Of a stretch of DNA of 64,000 nucleotides, positions 62,430 to 64,000 are shown piece by piece. The notes under the pieces are model-generated. The model worked only from the letters and a program-made list of their open reading frames with translations, was not told where the DNA came from and did no database searches. The position numbers and the translations under genes are program-made. Origin of the DNA: Mycteria americana. Its lineage: Eukaryota; Chordata; Aves; Ciconiiformes; Ciconiidae. The stretch is taken from assembly GCF_035582795.1 (NCBI RefSeq), contig NC_134396.1, forward strand, positions 33,709,683 through 33,773,682. Reading direction: 5' to 3'. Position 1 is the stretch's first letter. Each line of letters opens with the position of its first letter.

Positions 62430-64000
62430 GTATGTTGCACTCAGCGAATGACATCAGAAAGACCTGGTCCTTATGTGTGAGTGACATATGTGACTGTAAG
62501 CTTTGTTTTAAGTAGTAATTAGTGACAGGGCAAGAGCTTTTCAGCTAAGGAGTGCTGAAGAAATATTAAACATCTCTTCTATCCTCTATGCCGTGCAGAT
62601 AGTTTCAGACTGCCTTTTTTTTTTTTTTTCTTTTTGTAGTGCAGGCTAAAGATTACACTGCTGCATGTGAAGGCACGTGTTTGGCCCACATTTTTGGGGG
62701 ATGTAAGTCCCATTAACTGCCACTCCTCTTTTGTTCTGTCAGTTAAGGAAGGCCATTTGTAACTTTTAGATGCACATATCCTTTTCACTGAATCAGGTAG
62801 TGCCCAACTGATGTCTGCTGTCTGTCTTCACTGTTTTCATTTTACCCCTCTTTGAATATTATGCCTGAGTCCTTTTGAGAGAACAGTTCAATTTGCTGCC
62901 ATTACCAGTGCAGCTCATCAAAGCTGAATAGTCCTCAATAGATACACTGCAAGAGGAGGGGAGGAAGATGGCTAGCCTTTATTCTGGACACATTCTCACC
63001 CTGCTCCTTTGGGGTTGGGTTTGGTCTCCTGTACCTGTTGGGTTTGGTCTAGCTTCACCATTGGTCATGATGCAGCACCTGTCCAGGAGTCATTATGGAG
63101 GAGGAGCAGGAATTTACCTCCTTGCTCTTAATGGAGCCCGGAAGCAACAGTTCTTTTTACAACCTTGTAATCTGATAATTTTTGTGTAAATGTCAAAGGT
63201 GGGGGAATATTCTCTTTCTGCTGCCTCAGTAAGACTGGAGACAGTCCTAAAAGAATAGTTTTAGAAGGGCTGGAGGGCTGATAGAAGATGAAATGTTAGC
63301 GTCTAGGAGGGTTCTTATTAAAATTAGGACTTTTGTAGTTAAGATGAAATACTGCAGTAGGAAAAATTAACAAAATTACCTAGAAGGATGATGGCTGCCG
63401 GTAGCTGTTAGCCCTAGATATGGCAAATTCAGCTTTTCTTGTGTTTTTTTTTTTTTCCTTTTTTTCCCCCCCTTCTTTCACTGCTGGTGTGGTTCTGAAG
63501 GATTCTGCTGTGATCTGTATCTTTCTAGCATCTCAGGTCTAAGAAAGGGGGATGAAAGGGATAGCAAAGAGCTTACTGTCATGAAAATGTATAGCTTGAG
63601 TAGCTTTCAAGTGATAAAATGGAATTAGGAGCATGTATAAGCACTAGAGCTACTACAGTAATGTAATCTTGTGGTACTTAAAACTGAATTTAGGATTTGT
63701 TCTAGGTTTTGTGGAATTTTTTTTTAATGGAAATGCATCCATCCAGTCGGGCTTTTTTTCTGCTTGACAGCTGAAAGAGTTCGCTCTAATGTACATAAGA
63801 AGAGTAGTTCAAAGTTGTAAATGGAATTAAAAATGTTAAGGAATATGAATGAGGATTGTTTTCTTTTTTAATGACCTTTATGGTTTACCAAAGTATACAA
63901 ATTACTACAGAAGCTGGCCTTGCTCCCCAAATTCTTGGCCAGTGGCCTGGTTGGCAGTCTGTCTTTGAAGCTCCGTTTAGCATTCAGAGAGAAGCTGTTG
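62430..64000 (+). other. PTAR1: PTAR1 intron 3, 5' part
   Basis: No exon continuing the PTAR1 reading frame was found before the window ends. T-runs lie at 62617-62630 and near 63447-63470. Confidence 0.85.

Larger units (their letters stand above)
46334..64000 (+). other. PTAR1: PTAR1 locus, 5' part
   Basis: The exons at 46334-46419, 53683-53852 and 62363-62429 join in phase to give 107 residues that I recognise as the N-terminal part of PTAR1 (protein prenyltransferase alpha subunit repeat containing 1; the human protein is about 400 residues). In mammals PTAR1 pairs with RabGGTase beta as geranylgeranyltransferase III, which adds a geranylgeranyl group to farnesylated YKT6 and supports Golgi SNARE function. 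The remaining exons, with most of the PPTA repeats, lie beyond the right edge. Introns 1 and 2 are about 7.3 and 8.5 kb; intron 3 is open-ended. Confidence 0.95.

Overview
The window reads as vertebrate nuclear DNA, most likely from a bird. The interspersed repeats are almost all CR1-type LINE fragments, several ending in the octamer tail (ATTCTGTG)n that is typical of sauropsid CR1. No mammalian repeat types are seen. The one gene I can name is PTAR1, which lies on human chromosome 9 in a block that corresponds to the bird Z chromosome, so this is probably a Z-linked segment (inference from synteny).

Layout. Positions 1 to about 39,800 are gene-poor, AT-rich DNA holding CR1 fragments in both orientations, a few microsatellites and one GC-rich minisatellite. 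I could not support a gene there. From 39,810 to 45,314 the minus strand carries a chain of four or five short exons with canonical splice sites and compatible phases. They encode a protein I do not recognise, with an aromatic-rich core. A solo retroviral LTR (41,671-42,190) with a perfect 5-bp target duplication sits in its largest intron, in the same orientation. From about 45,760 to 47,170 there is a CpG island that appears to serve as a bidirectional promoter. From 46,334 to the window's right edge, the plus strand carries the first three coding exons of PTAR1 (46,334-46,419, 53,683-53,852 and 62,363-62,429). They join in phase to give the first 107 complete residues, and the gene runs out of the window.

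PTAR1 is a protein prenyltransferase alpha-subunit-like protein. In mammals it pairs with the RabGGTase beta subunit as geranylgeranyltransferase III and modifies YKT6. The minus-strand gene is the most interesting item. It is divergent from PTAR1 and includes a 28-nt microexon. Its 5' end is unresolved, and it contains an 11-A homopolymer at its most 5' supported exon.

Repeat highlights: two closely matching CR1 copies of the same subfamily in inverted orientation 24 kb apart; two CR1 3' ends tail-to-tail flanking an expanded (TAGAA)n array; a CR1 with an internal deletion of the reverse transcriptase region; a CR1 endonuclease fragment lacking its 3' end; and an antisense CR1 61 bp downstream of the PTAR1 exon 2 donor. 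The splice structures and repeat identities were read by eye, with no database search.
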